Assembly: GCF_003254565.1 (NCBI RefSeq) | Contig: NZ_QJRI01000168.1 | Span: 1-64,000 of the forward strand | Source of the DNA: Flavobacterium nitrogenifigens | Lineage (GTDB): Bacteria; Bacteroidota; Bacteroidia; Flavobacteriales; Flavobacteriaceae | DNA length: 64,000 bases | Direction of reading: 5' to 3' | Shown here: piece by piece, positions 61,814 to 64,000 of the stretch | Layout: each line of letters opens with the position of its first letter | Position numbering within the stretch: the stretch's first letter is position 1 | Position numbers and translations under genes: made by a program | Notes under the pieces: generated by a model | Seen by the model: only the letters and a program-made list of their open reading frames with translations | Databases searched by the model: none | What the model was told of the DNA's origin: nothing

Positions 61814-64000
61814 TTACTCCTCTTTTAAAATCGTTATGGGCCCAAATAACCCTGCTTTCAACAACAGTTCTCCTTCTAATCGAAATGGCGCTGTTGTCCA
61901 CGTTAACCTTTCTTCTTTTGGTAATTTTTGATCACCAATTAATCTATTTGCCCAAGTATTTGTAACTTTAATTTCTATTGAATTTTTTCCTTTTTGTAAA
62001 GCTTTTGAAATATCCGTTTTGAAAGGAAAAGTCCAAAGCGTTCCACAATCTTTTCCGTTGATTTTGATTTCGGCTATATTGGCAATTTCGCCTAAATCCA
62101 GCCAGATTTTATCGGTGTTTTTTCCTTTCCAAATAAACTCTTTTTTATAAACCACGGTTCCTGAATAATACTTAATCTGATCATTATTAGAAGTGCTCCA
62201 ATCAAAAAGTTTGTTTGTTTTTACCACTTCTTTCGGACCTTTAAATTCTGGATCAAATTGCAATTCCCAACTTTCATCTAAAGTTTGAACTTTTTCAAAT
62301 TCAGATGATTTTCCTTTTGCTAAAACTTCTTTCGTCTCTTCTTTAAAAATCACAAAACCAGACTCGTTTGCCTCTAAAGCTATCGAAACAATTGTTCTTC
62401 CGTTTTCTATTTTCCAATTGGCTAAAGCCGAAGTTTGATCTGTTACAGGATTGTACCATTGCGGCACTTTTCTTGAAATTCTAAACGAAGCATTAAATGT
62501 TCTTTTTTCTGCTTTCTGATTTGAAATAAAATAAATATCTTCAGTATCCGATTTACGATGCGCCCACGCTAATGTTTCTGAATCGGCTCGGTTTAAATTT
62601 GGAAAATAAACGTCTTGGGTGATTCCGATGGAAGCAAAATCATTTCCTAAATACGGTAATTTAATAACTGTTCCTTTTCCGATTTTCCATGTTGAAGAAT
62701 TGTTGTTATTCCAGATTTCATCAATTACACTCTGCCATTTCTTTTGATCTGATTCTGATTGAATTCCTGGCTGAATAGTTGGTTTTTCATCTACAAAAAT
62801 CGTAGCTCCGTCTTTTAGCAATTGTAATATTCTCTCGGCAGAAGCCAGAGACAAAATCTTATTTGGCGACATTTTATGACTTCCTGGGAAGAATAAAGCA
62901 CCATATTCAATTCCGCCATCAAATGAAATTTTTCCGTTTACTACTTTCGCTCTATTAATTAAAACATCAGCATTGAAAGAATCATATTGATATCCATTCA
63001 ACGGATTAATCCATTGTGATAAATCGGTTATATTTTTAGAATAGGTCACTTCTTTTGGCATTTTTGCCGTTGGCTGACCTTCATTTTCTAAACGGATTTT
63101 CTCGCTTTCCAATCTTTCTTTTCCGAAAACATTCGGAATAAACGGCACTAAACGATCTGGAACAAAAGAACGTGAAGGAAAATCTTCTCCAATAAAAACC
63201 GCCAAATCAATTACAGGTTTTCCTTTTTGCAATTGAAACTGCACTCTCTGACAATAATCAAACCAAGCTTTTCCGGGTTTCCACCACGTTTGATCTCTTT
63301 GAAAAAAAGTTCCGATATCATCTAAAGTCATTCCCGGTTTTCTATCTGTCCACGGATTATGAACAAAAACATGGTAGAACAAACGGTTGATTCCTAAAGC
63401 ATAATTGCGGTCTGCTGTCGTTTTTAGATTTCCGGGATGTTCGTTCCAATCCATTCGCAAAGCCGTGAAAGATTCTGCCTGAATGATGTCTTTCCCATAA
63501 ATATGTCCGCCCGAAATGGCATCGACCATATCAAAAGGTTTGTCGTGTGTTGGGCTTTTCAGCCAAAATTCACCACCTGGATAATCGACATATTTATAAT
63601 GCAATAAAGCATCGCTCATCATGGTTGGCGCAACATTTTCTGAACTTAATTTAACGTTATTTTCTTTGGCGATTTGCGCCACAGTTCCATAGAAATTATC
63701 GGCAACTAAATCGGCAATTGTTTTTCTAACATCGTATAAAACTTTCTCTGAAAAATCGGCACTTTCTACAGGAATTCCAGCCATTACAGGCAGATAATCT
63801 ACAATATCATAACCACGTCTCTTTTTAAATTCAGCCTGAAAAACCGAAGACCAGTTTTGGCTTCCACATTCCCAGCTGTCAAAATGAAGGATTTCCAGAA
63901 CTTTTGAAGCCAATTCTGGCCCAACAGAACGAACGGCTTCTCCAAACCAATGATCCAATTGAAAACGAATTAATTCGGGATTAAATTTATCAACTTCCAA
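61814..64000 (-). CDS. GH106 alpha-L-rhamnosidase, N-terminus outside window
   Basis: 728 residues from the window edge to the stop; the first codon at 64000 is TTG (Leu), so this is an internal position and about 350 N-terminal residues, including any signal peptide, are missing. Family GH106 is recognised from the TIM-barrel blocks DSWECGSQNWSSVFQAEFKKRRGYDIVDYLPVMAG, ESFTALRMDWNEHPGNLKTTADRNYALGINRLFYHVFVHNPW, DVLINRAKVVNGKI and from the C-terminal jelly roll GTVVYKKEFIWKGK, IWLDLGEIANIAEIKINGKDCGTLW, IEIKVTNTWANRLIGDQ. Cleaves alpha-L-rhamnosides of RG-I or RG-II (BT0986 is a known RG-II example). Confidence 0.9.
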   Translation of the reverse strand: MEVDKFNPELIRFQLDHWFGEAVRSVGPELASKVLEILHFDSWECGSQNWSSVFQAEFKKRRGYDIVDYLPVMAGIPVESADFSEKVLYDVRKTIADLVADNFYGTVAQIAKENNVKLSSENVAPTMMSDALLHYKYVDYPGGEFWLKSPTHDKPFDMVDAISGGHIYGKDIIQAESFTALRMDWNEHPGNLKTTADRNYALGINRLFYHVFVHNPWTDRKPGMTLDDIGTFFQRDQTWWKPGKAWFDYCQRVQFQLQKGKPVIDLAVFIGEDFPSRSFVPDRLVPFIPNVFGKERLESEKIRLENEGQPTAKMPKEVTYSKNITDLSQWINPLNGYQYDSFNADVLINRAKVVNGKISFDGGIEYGALFFPGSHKMSPNKILSLASAERILQLLKDGATIFVDEKPTIQPGIQSESDQKKWQSVIDEIWNNNNSSTWKIGKGTVIKLPYLGNDFASIGITQDVYFPNLNRADSETLAWAHRKSDTEDIYFISNQKAEKRTFNASFRISRKVPQWYNPVTDQTSALANWKIENGRTIVSIALEANESGFVIFKEETKEVLAKGKSSEFEKVQTLDESWELQFDPEFKGPKEVVKTNKLFDWSTSNNDQIKYYSGTVVYKKEFIWKGKNTDKIWLDLGEIANIAEIKINGKDCGTLWTFPFKTDISKALQKGKNSIEIKVTNTWANRLIGDQKLPKEERLTWTTAPFRLEGELLLKAGLFGPITILKEE

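Noticed and set aside
61814..64000. Complete gene starting at 64000
   Set aside because: The first codon is TTG at the very edge and lies inside the GH106 barrel; the gene continues beyond the window.

Overview
The window looks like chromosome of a Flavobacterium-type Bacteroidetes, probably a soil or plant-associated species. Evidence: AT-rich DNA, a SusC/SusD pair, promoters of the TTG-N19-TAnnTTTG type, lipoprotein signals ending in SC, no clear Shine-Dalgarno sequences, and many hairpin repeats in the spacers. All 33 genes I accept lie on the minus strand, so the order below (left to right) is the reverse of transcription. No tRNA, rRNA, CRISPR array or transposase gene was seen.

Layout. 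1-178 holds a short array of small palindromes. 197-2290 is a GH29 alpha-L-fucosidase-type gene. 2570-6510 is a non-carbohydrate island: a BlaI/BlaR-like repressor and M56 protease pair with three phased operators, a Pr6Pr-type membrane protein and a YdeI-type protein. 6677-18033 holds two GH2 enzymes, a large unclassified GH67/GH20-like glycosidase, an exported isomerase-like TIM barrel and an Asp-box propeller, apparently read from one promoter at 18114-18158. A BRO/DinD-like gene (18293-19123) sits between this block and the next. 19168-42828 holds GH78, an (alpha/alpha)6 glycosidase, GH95, an STN-esterase fusion, a second GH78, a second propeller, GH43, GH28, GH140, a beta-helix/TIM-barrel fusion and a PL1 lyase. 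42872-51046 holds DUF3826, a second PL1, SusD and SusC. 51755-64000 holds a CE8 pectin methylesterase, GH127, a third PL1, DUF5703, a sialate-O-acetylesterase-type esterase and a GH106 rhamnosidase cut by the window edge.

How it works together. This is a very large pectin utilisation locus. CE8, three PL1 lyases and GH28 would open the homogalacturonan backbone; SusC/SusD would import oligosaccharides; GH78, GH106, GH95, GH29, GH127, GH140, GH2, GH43 and the esterases would strip rhamnose, L-galactose/L-fucose, L-arabinose or aceric acid, apiose and galactose/uronic acid side groups. The mix GH140 + GH127 + GH95 + GH106 + GH78 + GH2 + PL1 + GH28 strongly recalls the rhamnogalacturonan-II loci of Bacteroides thetaiotaomicron; rhamnogalacturonan-I may also be a target. 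No HTCS, ECF sigma or AraC regulator is in the window.

Main unusual signals: (1) the susC promoter and the promoter at 18.1 kb share a tandem GGA box at an identical distance from the -7 element; (2) the spacers contain modular palindromic repeats, with different micro-palindromes at the same place in related repeats, and a 100-bp terminal-inverted-repeat element coupled to a hairpin terminator; (3) several proteins have no confident family or an odd architecture (STN-esterase, beta-helix/TIM fusion, GH67-like, two propellers).
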